Shown here: positions 52,421 to 61,413 of the stretch, in pieces | Layout: the number at the start of each line of letters is the position of its first letter | Position numbering within the stretch: position 1 is the stretch's first letter | Assembly: GCA_900546875.1 (NCBI GenBank) | Contig: URET01000002.1 | Span: 26,421-90,420 of the forward strand | DNA from: an uncultured Eubacteriales bacterium | Lineage (GTDB): Bacteria > Bacillota > Clostridia > Christensenellales > CAG-314 | Reading direction: 5' to 3' | Length of the DNA stretch: 64,000 bases | Position numbers and translations under genes: made by a program | Notes under the pieces: model-generated | What the model was told of the DNA's origin: nothing | What the model saw: only the letters and a program-made list of their open reading frames with translations | Databases searched by the model: none

Positions 52421-53475
52421 TGAAAAATGTATTGCTTGCTGCGGGCGTGAGTGCAGAAACAGATCCTTTTTTGTTTTCGGTAAGCGCGGTGGCGCCGATA
52501 ATAATACAGATGGCACTGGGGTATTTTCTGAAAAGAGCAGGGGTACTGACCGCCGAATTTCTCAAAAAAGCAAACAGGATATGTTATCTGGTATTTCTTC
52601 CGGTACTGCTGTTCAAAAATGTATACGATGTCAAATCGATTTCGAATATAGACCCTGCATTCCTGATATTTGCATGTTCTGCGATACTTATAGTATTTGC
52701 GGTATGCGCGGTATATGTAAGGTTTTGTATAAAGGAGCCTGACGAAAGAGGCGCATTGCTGCAGTGTTCGTTCAGGTCCAATTATGCAATAATCGGAGTG
52801 CCTTTGGCGACGAGTCTTTACGGATCGGCAGGCGCTGCAGCTGCCAGTCTGATGTCTGCATTTTCGATACCGATATTCAACGTACTGGCAATAGTGTCGT
52901 TATCCATGTTCAAGGGGAAGGGCACGAAGGTAAATGTCAAAAAGGTGATAAAGGAGATAGTGACTAATCCTTTGATAATAGGGATAGCCGTGGGAGTCGT
53001 ATTTCTTGTCGTGAGGGAGATACTCACCGCAAACGGGTCTGATTTCAGGCTGTTCGGAGAGTGGAACGCGGCAGAGGAAACTCTAACATATAATTTTCTG
53101 GGCGAGGCGCTGAAGAGTGTGGCGCAGGTGGCAACGCCGTTGTCATTGGTGGTTCTCGGCGGGCAATTTGAATTTTCCGCGGTAAAGGATCTTGCGAAAT
53201 ACATAACGGTCGGGGTTGCGCTGAGAAACTTTATCGTTCCAGCAGTCTGTCTGACGGCGGCGTATTTTGTTTTCCCTGACATGAAGGGAGAGTATGCGGC
53301 AACATTCATAGCGTTATTTGCAAGTCCTGTGGCGGTAAGTTCGGCGATACTTGCCATGGAGATGGAAAACGATGAAGTTCTTGCGGGTCAGCTAGTGGTG
53401 TGGACGACGGTGATATCGGCTGTATCGTTATTCCTGATAATATACGTATTTTCGTTATTGGGGGTATTTTCGTGA
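52420..53475 (+). CDS. AEC-family transporter
   Basis: A 351-residue permease of the auxin efflux carrier family with about ten helices in two halves (VAPIIIQMALGYFLKRAGVL; CSFRSNYAIIGVPLATSLYG; VALRNFIVPAVCL near the end). AEC members move organic acids. Between an alpha-galacturonidase and KduD, it may move a uronate or its breakdown product; this is inference. It is translationally coupled to the GH4 gene. Confidence 0.85.
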   Translation: MKNVLLAAGVSAETDPFLFSVSAVAPIIIQMALGYFLKRAGVLTAEFLKKANRICYLVFLPVLLFKNVYDVKSISNIDPAFLIFACSAILIVFAVCAVYVRFCIKEPDERGALLQCSFRSNYAIIGVPLATSLYGSAGAAAASLMSAFSIPIFNVLAIVSLSMFKGKGTKVNVKKVIKEIVTNPLIIGIAVGVVFLVVREILTANGSDFRLFGEWNAAEETLTYNFLGEALKSVAQVATPLSLVVLGGQFEFSAVKDLAKYITVGVALRNFIVPAVCLTAAYFVFPDMKGEYAATFIALFASPVAVSSAILAMEMENDEVLAGQLVVWTTVISAVSLFLIIYVFSLLGVFS

Positions 53476-53575
53476 AGCAAGTCCGTTTTGTGTATAAATC
53501 GGTTTGAAAAGGTTATTGCAAAAAGGATTTATATGTTTTAAAATGGCAGTAGAAAAGTATACGGAGGTATTTCAG

Positions 53576-54331
53576 ATGATTCTTGATAAATTCAAACTTG
53601 ACGGAAAAGTTGCCATTGTTACCGGGAGCGATACCGGTCTCGGACAGGGCTTTTGTCGTGCATTTGCCGAAGCGGGAGCGAAGGTGATGGGAGTTTCGAA
53701 GGTATCCAGCGAAGAGACTCTTAAAATCATCGGTGAGGACAAGTTCGCATTTATGACGGAAGATTTGTCGACACTTGAGCCTATCGACAGGATAATCGAA
53801 ACTACGCTTGCAAAATACGGAAAGATAGATATACTCGTAAATAACGCGGGCGTGATCAAGAGGGAGGACTGCATAGATTTTGCCGAGAGCAGCTGGGATC
53901 TTGTGATGAATGTAAATGCCAGGACGCTGTTTTTCCTTTCGCAGGCCGTGGCGCGTCAGTTTATGAAGCAGAAGAGCGGCGGCAAGATAATATCCGTAGC
54001 GAGCATGCTGTCGTATCAGGGCGGAATAAGGGTTCCCAGTTATACAGCCAGTAAGAGTGCGGTGCGCGGGATAACCATGTCGATGGCAAATGAGTGGGCG
54101 CAGTACGGGATAAATGTGAACGCCATAGCTCCGGGATACATGGCTACAAACAATACTCAGGCATTGAGAGCGGATGCGCAGCGCAGTGAAGCGATACTTG
54201 ACCGTATACCTGCAGGAAGATGGGGAACGCCGGATGATATCATGGGAGCGGCAGTATTTCTTGCTTCGTCCGCAAGCGATTATGTAAACGGTTTCACAAT
54301 AGCGGTTGACGGCGGATGGCTTGGAAGATAA
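53576..54331 (+). CDS. kduD: 2-dehydro-3-deoxy-D-gluconate 5-dehydrogenase (KduD-like SDR)
   Basis: A 251-residue short-chain dehydrogenase: TGSDTGLGQGF (NAD loop), NNAGV, catalytic YTASK with the upstream Ser in SVASMLSYQGG, and a C-terminal FTIAVDGGW. The N-terminus ILDKFKLDGKVAIVTG and PSYTASKSAVRG are typical of KduD, which oxidises a pectin-derived keto-deoxy sugar acid. ATG 53576 has GGAGG eight bases upstream; the longer frame from 53504 has none. It ends the uronate operon. The 16-bp palindrome AGAACGGATCCGTTCT follows at 54361. Confidence 0.85.
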   Translation: MILDKFKLDGKVAIVTGSDTGLGQGFCRAFAEAGAKVMGVSKVSSEETLKIIGEDKFAFMTEDLSTLEPIDRIIETTLAKYGKIDILVNNAGVIKREDCIDFAESSWDLVMNVNARTLFFLSQAVARQFMKQKSGGKIISVASMLSYQGGIRVPSYTASKSAVRGITMSMANEWAQYGINVNAIAPGYMATNNTQALRADAQRSEAILDRIPAGRWGTPDDIMGAAVFLASSASDYVNGFTIAVDGGWLGR

Positions 54332-54569
54332 AAACATAACAGGTACATAGATCGAAAAAAAGAACGGATCCGTTCTGAAGTTTGCGTTCTGAGAAGCAGG
54401 GCACAAATAAGCAGGACGGATTTTTTACAAGCAGGCTTAAGGAGCTTTTTTGCAGAAAGGATAAAGAAATACGGCTATGGAAGCCGGCGATGGCAGAATA
54501 GTCGGGAAAATGCTGAAGGCATTCAGTTTATGACGCGAAAGCGATATAAAAATAACCGGAGGTGGCAAC

Positions 54570-55208
54570 ATGATATGTCCACGATGTAAAACTGAGGTAA
54601 AAGACGGTACGTCTTATTGTCCGAGCTGCGGTGAGGATCTGAGGAATATTGCTTCGGGCAAAGGGGAGGAGACAGTAAAGGAAGATGCAGACTCAGCAGA
54701 AAAAGTCGGAACCGGAAGCAGCGAAGCCGAAGAGAACAAGGCGTCGGAGAGCAATGAAGGAAAAGAGGGGAATGAGAGTGTTTGTCCTAAATGCGGAAAG
54801 CGAGTAAATCCCGGAGAAGCGTTTTGTTCTTCATGCGGTGCTGTTCTGAGCAACAAAGCGCCTGATTTTTCCGTTAACGAGGGCGAGCCCGTAAAGCCGG
54901 GCAATACAAGTGCAAAGCTTTTGGCAGTGCTTGCATATCTTGGGATCCTTGTTCTGATACCGATATTGGTAGCGAAGGAGGACAAATTTGTTCGTTTTCA
55001 TGCAAATCAGGGGGCGGTATTGTTTATAACCGAGATAATATTTTCGATAATCGCATGGGTGCTTTTGCTTATACCCATACTCGGATGGATAGTATTCATT
55101 GCCGTTTATATAGGGATCATAGTACTGACGATAATGGGAATAGTAAACGCGGTCAGCGGCGACACAAAACGATTGCCGTTAATAGGCAAGTATGAGATAA
55201 TAAAGTGA
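54570..55208 (+). CDS. Double zinc-ribbon protein with DUF4870-like membrane domain
   Basis: A 212-residue protein with two zinc ribbons, CPRCKTEVKDGTSYCPSCG (residue 3) and CPKCGKRVNPGEAFCSSCG (residue 72), joined by an acidic linker. Three helices follow (about residues 110-200) with KEDKFVRFHANQGAVLF, the hallmark of the DUF4870/Tic20-like family. The function is unknown. ATAACCGGAGG precedes ATG. It resembles the zinc-ribbon gene at 29403 only in layout. Confidence 0.8.
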   Translation: MICPRCKTEVKDGTSYCPSCGEDLRNIASGKGEETVKEDADSAEKVGTGSSEAEENKASESNEGKEGNESVCPKCGKRVNPGEAFCSSCGAVLSNKAPDFSVNEGEPVKPGNTSAKLLAVLAYLGILVLIPILVAKEDKFVRFHANQGAVLFITEIIFSIIAWVLLLIPILGWIVFIAVYIGIIVLTIMGIVNAVSGDTKRLPLIGKYEIIK

Positions 55209-55228
55209 CGGACAGAAAAATGTCTGGG

Positions 55229-55256
55229 AAAGCTTCGCGGTATGCGGAGCTTTTTT
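55229..55256 (+). terminator. Terminator after the DUF4870-like gene
   Basis: AAAGCTTCGC (55229-55238) pairs with GCGGAGCTTT (55244-55253), one G-T pair, with a T-run. Confidence 0.85.
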
Positions 55257-55274
55257 GATATGTAAAATCAGCGA

Positions 55275-55303
55275 TTGACTAATGGGGAGGGATATGGTAT
55301 AAT
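55275..55303 (+). promoter_or_regulatory. Promoter of the 55.4-kb membrane gene
   Basis: TTGACT (55275-55280) and TATAAT (55298-55303) with a 17-bp spacer and TGG just before the -10. Confidence 0.75.
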
Positions 55304-55380
55304 GTCGGAAAAATACGGTGTTTTGTCAAGACACGCAAAAAACGCTGCAAAATTGCACAGATTAAGAAAGAGGAGGGAAA

Positions 55381-55908
55381 ATGAACGTTTCCGGTAAAAT
55401 ATTCAAATGTGCGTCGGCTTTTTCTTTTATAACGGCAGCAGCATGCGTTATAGCCGCCGCAATGATTTTTCTGAGCGTTTTCACGATGCAGAAAATCGAC
55501 GCCGAAAATTTCGGCGAAGCGATTGCGAAAGTCATAGTTGCGATAGTGGGGATTAGTTTTTTTATAATAGTCGTGCTGGGCTTAGCGTTCTTGAGTGCGT
55601 TGATTTATTTTCTGATAGGTTTTTATTCTAAAAAATATTACAATTTGTCAGACGAGAAGTGCGGGAAGAGTATAGCCGGGATAATATGCATATCCCTTAT
55701 ACCTTTGATATTCCCGGCACTGATGTTATCTTTCAGCATAGTATTTTCTTCATTGGTCAATATGAGCCTTATAGTTCTGGTATACTTATCCGAGGGATTG
55801 TGCGTTTTATTTGCTGTCGGATTTGCGGTGCTGATGATTACCGGAATGATAAAATGCGCGAAGGAAGCAAAGAAAAAAGGAAGTATCGAAGCGCCCGAGC
55901 CGCAGTAA
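55381..55908 (+). CDS. Hypothetical four-helix membrane protein
   Basis: A 175-residue protein with four hydrophobic helices (about residues 12-36, 50-82, 95-120, 125-160) and a short Lys/Glu tail. No family is recognised. AAGAGGAGGG just before ATG 55381 and a good promoter make it a real gene. Confidence 0.7.
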   Translation: MNVSGKIFKCASAFSFITAAACVIAAAMIFLSVFTMQKIDAENFGEAIAKVIVAIVGISFFIIVVLGLAFLSALIYFLIGFYSKKYYNLSDEKCGKSIAGIICISLIPLIFPALMLSFSIVFSSLVNMSLIVLVYLSEGLCVLFAVGFAVLMITGMIKCAKEAKKKGSIEAPEPQ

Positions 55909-55949
55909 CGGAGCTGAAGTGTGGCCAACGGTGTGTTTTGCGGAACTGC

Positions 55950-56064
55950 CCGACGTCAGCAATGCGGACGACATCCGGTGTGCCATGATGCAAACAAGGA
56001 CGCAATACTGTGTGCATGATACAAATACGGACGATATACTTTGTGTCGTGATACATCGGGTCGG
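55950..56064. repeat. Degenerate tandem repeat, units of about 31-32 bp
   Basis: Three to four decayed units, marked by ATGATGCAAACAAGGACG (55985), ATGATACAAATACGGACG (56016) and GTGATACATC (56048), with GCGGACGACATCCGGTGTG before them. CGACATCCGGTG also occurs in the repeat at 23.36 kb. Confidence 0.6.
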
Positions 56065-56111
56065 ACGGTCGGCAAAATACCACGGTTTCATAAAATGCTG
56101 TCGGAGGACAT

Positions 56112-56297
56112 ATGGACAAAAAACTGCTGTTGCTTTTCGATTTTCAGAAATTTGTCTGCAATAAAAGATTGAGTTCTTTGATAGACGGGATCGACGGCAA
56201 AGAAAGCGGCGAGCTTTCTGACGAAGAGCTGAAGATGGTAAATGCTGCAGGCAATATTTATGCTGCGGCAGGAAAAACGAGAGACAAAGATGAATGA
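56112..56297 (+). CDS. Small conserved-type protein upstream of an ECF sigma factor
   Basis: A 61-residue protein, MDKKLLLLFDFQKFVCNK at the start and SDEELKMVNAAGNIYAAAG at the end. From memory, similar small proteins with a KLLxLxDFQxF start and a LSDxExxxVxAAG end often precede ECF sigma genes in gut Clostridia. Its role is unknown; an anti-sigma or sensor role is possible. It overlaps the sigma gene by eight bases. GGAGGA lies six bases before ATG. Confidence 0.65.
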   Translation: MDKKLLLLFDFQKFVCNKRLSSLIDGIDGKESGELSDEELKMVNAAGNIYAAAGKTRDKDE

Positions 56298-56778
56298 AGT
56301 TATTTCACCCGAGACTGTTTATCTGGAATACCGGGACAAGGTTACAAGGTATGTATCCGGGAAAGTGAGGAAGAGAGAGGACGTTGAAGATATAGTGTCT
56401 TTGATCTTCACGAAGGTATGCGATAAATTTTCATGCTTTGACAGAAGCAAGGCTTCGGTTTCTACGTGGATTTATACCATTACGCGTAATACGGTCACGG
56501 ACTGGATGCGCATAAGAAAACCATTCTGCGAACTGAGCGAGAATATATATAACGCCGATGATATCGATGCGGGCATATTGAAGGAAGAGGCATTGGAAGA
56601 GCTGGCAAAACAGCTTGAAAAGCTCAGGGAAAGAGAAAGGGAAGTGATCGTGTTGCATTATTACGGAGGATATACGCTCTAAGCGATTTCCGAAAAACTC
56701 GGAATGAGTTACATTTCGGTAAAGGTCATGCATAAATCCGTATTAACCAAGCTTAAAAGGGCTTTTGATTGGCATTAA
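56290..56778 (+). pseudogene. ECF-type sigma factor with in-frame stop in region 4
   Basis: Translation from ATG 56290 gives a sigma-70 region 2 (YLEYRDKVTRYVSGKV, VEDIVSLIFTKVCDKF, STWIYTITRNTVTDW) and the start of region 4 (EREREVIVLHYYGGYTL). TAA at 56680-56682 then interrupts, and the same frame goes on with AISEKLGMSYISVKVMHKSV and a real end at 56778. A sense codon (probably Lys, AAA to TAA) seems to have mutated, removing the -35-binding helix. Unless the stop is read through, the factor cannot recognise promoters. No anti-sigma gene follows. Confidence 0.85.
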
Positions 56779-56849
56779 AAAGCACGGGCAGGTGTTTGTT
56801 TTTATTCTTTGATTCGACAATGTTTGCTTTCGGCGGCAAATTAAAAACA

Positions 56850-56878
56850 TTGACAAGAAGAAACAATAGTTATATAAT
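56850..56878 (+). promoter_or_regulatory. Consensus promoter of lgt
   Basis: TTGACA (56850-56855) and TATAAT (56873-56878), 17 bp apart, about 30 bases before the start codon. Confidence 0.85.
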
Positions 56879-56908
56879 ACTATTGCAGTTGATGCTACGG
56901 AGGATGAA

Positions 56909-58072
56909 ATGTCAGCATTTTTATTGAACAGACCGGGTATTACCGTGTTTGGGATCAAGATTTATTTTTATGCGATTTTTATTGTGACCGGGATGGTGGT
57001 CGCGATGGTAATAGTGTCTGCTTTGATGAAGAAATTCGGCATAAACACGCTTGATAAAAAAGACAAAAATTACGAAAATCCGGTATTTACTTATGCGCTT
57101 GCGATGTTGCCTGCCGGTGTTTTGGGGGCAAGACTGTATCCGTATTTGTTTCCGTATAAGGATGAAACCGTAGATTGGAGCACTTTTTTTAATTTCAGGA
57201 ACGGAGGCCTTGGAATTTACGGCGGAATAATTCTCGGACTGGTGGCAATGGTGATCGTTGCGCTTATAAAAAAGCACAATATTTTTAAAGTGGCAGATTG
57301 CTGTGCGCCGGCAGTTATGATAGCTCAGGCAATAGGAAGATGGGGCAACTGCGTGAATCAGGAAGCTTACGGACTTCCCGTAACAAATCCGGATCTTCAG
57401 TGGTTCCCGTTTGCGGTGTACATCGAGAACCCGACGGCATCGGAGATCGAAGGCGGTCTGCCGGGCTGGTACAATGCCACTTTTTTTTACGAAAGCCTTT
57501 GGAATGTAATAGGATTTACGTTGCTTATGATACTTATTTACAAATATAAGTGGTATCGCAAAGGGTTCTTCGTGAGTTCTTACTTTCTTTGGTACGGGCT
57601 GGGAAGACTCTGGGTGGAAAGCCTGCGTACCGATCCGTTGTATTTTGAGTTTTTCGGTTTGCAGACGGGGATAAGAGTATCACAGCTTGTTTCCGTTATA
57701 GGGATAATAGCCGGACTAATCGGTTATGCGATAATATTCAGAAAAGAACTGAAGAGATTTTTCCGGAAAAAGCAGCCGGCAGCAGCGCTTCCCAGCGGAG
57801 GACAGAACGAAGAAACGGTCATACGCGAGGGGAGCGAGGACGTGCAGACAGACGCCGGAACAGACGCCGAGGCACTTCTGACGGGAGAAGATCATTCCGG
57901 CGGGGGCGGTACCGGGCAGACCGCGGCGTCGCCTGAAGAGGGTGACGGCAAAGCCGCTGCTTCCGCAGAAAGAGCCGGAGAACAGGCCGGCAGCGGACAA
58001 TTGCAAGATGTCGCGGAGGATAACGAAAACGCTGAAAAGGAAGCCGAAGTCGTTTCGCGAAAGGATCGATGA
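56909..58072 (+). CDS. lgt: Prolipoprotein diacylglyceryl transferase with an acidic C-terminal extension
   Basis: A 387-residue membrane enzyme that attaches diacylglycerol to lipoprotein signal peptides. The seven-helix core (residues 1-280) has RNGGLGIYGGIILG and the Lgt signature AQAIGRWGNCVNQEAYG. From about residue 285 a hydrophilic tail follows, rich in Gly/Glu/Ala/Asp (EGSEDVQTDAGTDAEALLTG and similar), ending VVSRKDR. Standard Lgt proteins end near residue 280, so about 100 residues are extra and probably cytoplasmic and disordered. GGAGG precedes ATG. Confidence 0.92.
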   Translation: MSAFLLNRPGITVFGIKIYFYAIFIVTGMVVAMVIVSALMKKFGINTLDKKDKNYENPVFTYALAMLPAGVLGARLYPYLFPYKDETVDWSTFFNFRNGGLGIYGGIILGLVAMVIVALIKKHNIFKVADCCAPAVMIAQAIGRWGNCVNQEAYGLPVTNPDLQWFPFAVYIENPTASEIEGGLPGWYNATFFYESLWNVIGFTLLMILIYKYKWYRKGFFVSSYFLWYGLGRLWVESLRTDPLYFEFFGLQTGIRVSQLVSVIGIIAGLIGYAIIFRKELKRFFRKKQPAAALPSGGQNEETVIREGSEDVQTDAGTDAEALLTGEDHSGGGGTGQTAASPEEGDGKAAASAERAGEQAGSGQLQDVAEDNENAEKEAEVVSRKDR

Positions 58073-58288
58073 AGAAGCAACGGGCGGGACGGAAAAGAGA
58101 AAAGCTCAGTTTTCCAGAGAAAGGCATGTGATCGAGCCGGTCTGCAAAAGATTCCGGGAAAAGCGAAAAGGCCGAAGGAAATAAGGAAATACACCGATAT
58201 TGCGACTGAGGGCAAAAAAGCTGTAAAGATATAAGCTATAAAGATATATTGTTGTAAGCCGCGTCGGTCGTCATGCGAAGGAGGGAAA

Positions 58289-59722
58289 ATGGAACTGAAA
58301 CGTAATCTTACAATGCTTACGGATTTTTATGAGCTGACAATGATGAACGGTTATGCGGAATACGGACTGGACAACAGAGAGGCAGTATTCGATCTGTTTT
58401 ACAGAGCGTATGACGAGAGCAATTTTTGTATTGCAGCCGGGCTGGAGCAAGCTATAGAGTATATAGAAAATCTTCATTTTGAAGAAGAGGATATAGAATT
58501 TCTTCGTGAGAAGGCGCATTTTTCTGATGGTTTTCTTGAAAGGCTGAGGAATTTCAGATTCACCGGGGATGTATATGCTATGATGGAAGGCACTGTCGTA
58601 TATCCCACAGAGCCTATAATGATAGTAAAAGCGCCGATATTTCAGGCGCAGTTACTTGAAAGCGCGTTGTTGTGCATAGTGAATTTTCAGACTCTTATTG
58701 CCACGAAGGCAAGCAGGATAGTGAGGGCTGCTCAGCCCGCTTCTGTGGTGGAATTCGGACTCAGGCGGGCACAGGCTCCCGACGCTTCAATATACGGAGC
58801 GAGAGCGGCGGTGATAGGGGGTTGTGATTCCACGAGCAACGTGCTCAGCTGCAGGATGTTTGATTTTCAGCCGAAGGGCACGCACGCTCATAGCTGGATA
58901 ATGGCTTTTCCTTCAGAGCTTGAAGCTTTCAGGGCGTACGCCGAGCTTTTTCCGGACAGTTGTCTGTTGCTTGTGGATACATATGATACTCTTAAGAGCG
59001 GTATTCCGAATGCGATCAGGGTATTTGACGAGTTGAAGGCAAAAGGGCACAAGCCCACGGGGATACGTCTGGATAGCGGGGATCTGGCTTATTTATCAAA
59101 AGAGGCGAGGAAGATGCTGGATGCCGCCGGTTACAGGGACGCAAAGATCTTTGCAAGCGGCGATCTTGACGAGTACACCATACAGTCTTTGCGTTTGCAG
59201 AACAGCAAGATAGATATTTACGGGGTGGGGACTTATCTGATAACGAGTCACAATAATCCGAGCTTAGGCGGAGTTTATAAGCTGGCTGCGGTGGAAAACG
59301 AAAGAGGCGAGCTTGAGCCGCGCATAAAGATATCCGACAATCCCGTAAAGATCACAAATCCCGGTTTCAAAAAGGTGATGAGGCTTTATTCTGACAAGGA
59401 TAACAAAGCGCTTGCAGACGTGATTTGTCTTGAACATGAGGTCATAGACGAAAAGCTTCCCTATCAGCTTATCCATTCCACGGAAAGATGGAAGAAAAAG
59501 ACGGTGACTGATTTCCATGCGGAAAACTTGCTCATACCGGTGTACAGGAAAGGGGAAAAGGTATATGTTTCGCCTAAGGTCAGCGATATCAGAAAACATG
59601 CAGCCGAAAGCCTGGACAGCTTCTGGGATGAATATAAGCGTCTGCAGAAGCCTCAGACGTATAAAGTTGACCTGAGCGAGGAACTTTACGAGTTAAAGCA
59701 CAGAATGCTTTCGGAAGAGTGA
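58289..59722 (+). CDS. pncB: Nicotinate phosphoribosyltransferase
   Basis: A 477-residue NAD-salvage enzyme that joins nicotinate to PRPP with ATP hydrolysis. Landmarks are LTDFYELTMMNGY at the start, FGLRRAQAPDAS, GTHAHSWIMAF (with the phosphorylated His), and GIRLDSGDLAYLS. The length fits the bacterial type. GAAGGAGGG precedes ATG. The region upstream (58073-58288) holds nothing clear. Confidence 0.95.
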   Translation: MELKRNLTMLTDFYELTMMNGYAEYGLDNREAVFDLFYRAYDESNFCIAAGLEQAIEYIENLHFEEEDIEFLREKAHFSDGFLERLRNFRFTGDVYAMMEGTVVYPTEPIMIVKAPIFQAQLLESALLCIVNFQTLIATKASRIVRAAQPASVVEFGLRRAQAPDASIYGARAAVIGGCDSTSNVLSCRMFDFQPKGTHAHSWIMAFPSELEAFRAYAELFPDSCLLLVDTYDTLKSGIPNAIRVFDELKAKGHKPTGIRLDSGDLAYLSKEARKMLDAAGYRDAKIFASGDLDEYTIQSLRLQNSKIDIYGVGTYLITSHNNPSLGGVYKLAAVENERGELEPRIKISDNPVKITNPGFKKVMRLYSDKDNKALADVICLEHEVIDEKLPYQLIHSTERWKKKTVTDFHAENLLIPVYRKGEKVYVSPKVSDIRKHAAESLDSFWDEYKRLQKPQTYKVDLSEELYELKHRMLSEE

Positions 59723-59796
59723 GTTCGATTTTTGAAGGAGTTGTTGCGAAGTCCGGCGGGACAAAATGTTTGCAGAAAGGAAACCGGAGGGAAGAA

Positions 59797-60504
59797 GTGA
59801 TAGAAGCAAAACCCAATCCGAAGAAATTCAAGATAGTTTTTCGGGGATATGATATCGACGAGGTAGACGAGTTTGCGGAAAAATATGCGCTTGCCGATGA
59901 GGTGATGGCGGATCAGAAGGAGCGTATATTCCGGCTTGTGGACGAAAATAAAAAACTCGAGGAAGAACTGGCAGAAATGAAAAAGGCGCAGGGCAATGTA
60001 TCCATGGCGCTGCTTTATGCCAACGAGAAAGCCGCCGAGATAATCGCTGACGCACGGAAGCTTGCCGACGCCGAAATGGAGAGAGTAAGGGTATTCAAAT
60101 CCAAGTGGGAGTTTTTTGCAAAGAAGATACTCGGCGAACTTGCTCCCGCGCAAAGACAGACTTATGAGCGTTTGTCGCGTCGGATCGATGAAACATTGGA
60201 AAAATTCGCGGCGGAATCCGAGGAAACTCCGATAGCCGAAGTTTATGTCATGGCAGGGAAAAGAAAAGAGACTGCAGCTGTCCGTCATGAAGCCGAGGAA
60301 CTGACTGATGCGGCCGGAAGGAACGGAAATGCGGAGTCTGCCGAAAGAGAAAATAAAGGAATGGGCGTGAAAAGCGCCGAAACCGGGAAAACCGTTCCCC
60401 GCGCTCAAAGCGGAAAAGGCACGGCTCCCGGACATGTGATAGAATTGAACGAAGTTTACGAAACGGACGAATCTCTCGAAAATCTGATAGACGATCTTAT
60501 CTGA
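59797..60504 (+). CDS. DivIVA-like coiled-coil protein
   Basis: A 235-residue soluble protein. KFKIVFRGYDIDEVDEFAEK near residue 9 matches the N-terminal FxxxxRGYDxxEVDxFL motif of DivIVA/GpsB proteins, which bind curved membranes. A coiled coil follows (about residues 30-95, DENKKLEEELAEMKKAQ), then a variable tail with an acidic end (YETDESLENLIDDLI). GTG 59797 is preceded by GGAGGG; the earlier in-frame start at 59719 overlaps the pncB stop and has no good site. A role in polar or septal organisation is inference from the motif. Confidence 0.7.
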   Translation: MIEAKPNPKKFKIVFRGYDIDEVDEFAEKYALADEVMADQKERIFRLVDENKKLEEELAEMKKAQGNVSMALLYANEKAAEIIADARKLADAEMERVRVFKSKWEFFAKKILGELAPAQRQTYERLSRRIDETLEKFAAESEETPIAEVYVMAGKRKETAAVRHEAEELTDAAGRNGNAESAERENKGMGVKSAETGKTVPRAQSGKGTAPGHVIELNEVYETDESLENLIDDLI

Positions 60505-60611
60505 GTTTCCCGCTTTTTATTTCAGCTTTTGTTCTCGGGGAAGTGTCAGGACAATTTATGTTTTTTCTGAGGTCCCGTCCTTGTCTTAAGACGTAAAAGG
60601 AGTAAAAGACA

Positions 60612-61145
60612 ATGATAGGAATGTACGGAAATGTTCTGACTTCCGCAAGGCTGACCTACAGACTGCTTGCCGAAAAAGACAAAGCGAGTCTCAGAAAAAT
60701 CCTTGCCGATGCGGAAAATACCCTTCCCGCCGGGTTTGCCCCCGTTGAGGATGAGGACGACTTTGAAAATTTCTGGGAAAAACTTACGGCGTCTGATACG
60801 AGCGTAGCCTTGCTTCTGGATGAAAAACTCATCGGTTACATGCATTTTAACAGATATGTCTTTTTGGCGGAACCGTTTTGCAACGAAAAAAATATTTCAC
60901 TCGGAATAATCCTGGGAAAAGAATATTCCGGCAAAGGTTACGGTACGGAAGCCGTAACTTTTTTTACTGAATATTTATTTTCGTTCTGCGATAATGTTTT
61001 CGGCGACTGCTTTGAAGAAAATATCCCTTCACTCAGGATGTTCGAAAAGAGCGGGTACGTTTTTTACGAAAAATACGAAATGTATTTTGTAGGGCTCGAC
61101 AAAATGAAAAGCGTGGTTTCCAACGTGAAGTCCCGTCCGAGGTGA
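60612..61145 (+). CDS. GNAT-family N-acetyltransferase
   Basis: A 177-residue acetyltransferase related to the RimJ/RimL group. The acetyl-CoA loop is LGKEYSGKGYGTEAV (about residues 101-115), followed by NIPSLRMFEKSGYVFYEKYE. The acceptor is unknown. AAAGGAG lies nine bases before ATG 60612. Confidence 0.85.
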   Translation: MIGMYGNVLTSARLTYRLLAEKDKASLRKILADAENTLPAGFAPVEDEDDFENFWEKLTASDTSVALLLDEKLIGYMHFNRYVFLAEPFCNEKNISLGIILGKEYSGKGYGTEAVTFFTEYLFSFCDNVFGDCFEENIPSLRMFEKSGYVFYEKYEMYFVGLDKMKSVVSNVKSRPR

Positions 61146-61370
61146 TGGGAGGTGATCGGTGATTCTGTTTTCATAATTATATCTGTTTGTCAATATTAAA
61201 TTGTCATTGCGGAACGCTGAGTTCGATACACAGCAGATATAAAACGTATCGGACAAACAGCGCGGCGGTCAAACGCGCGGCAATTATATGTTGTAATTAT
61301 AAGGACTCGAAAGACTGATATTCGGTTCGGATTTAATCGTAGCAGGGCATAGACGGAGCCGGAAAGAAAA
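61146..61370. other. Intergenic stretch, no gene seen
   Basis: About 225 bases between the convergent GNAT and degV genes. The degV terminator hairpin is at its right end; otherwise nothing is recognisable. Confidence 0.45.
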
Positions 61371-61392
61371 AGCCGCTGATGAATCAGCGGCT
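61362..61392 (-). terminator. Terminator after degV
   Basis: AGCCGCTGA (61371-61379) and TCAGCGGCT (61384-61392) pair around TGAA; on the minus strand TTTTTCTTTC follows. Confidence 0.85.
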
Positions 61393-61413
61393 GATTGTTT
61401 CATTCAGATAGGA

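Noticed and set aside
55919..56164. 82-codon frame through the degenerate repeat
   Set aside because: It is built from repeat units, has no ribosome site, and overlaps the better-supported small gene at 56112.
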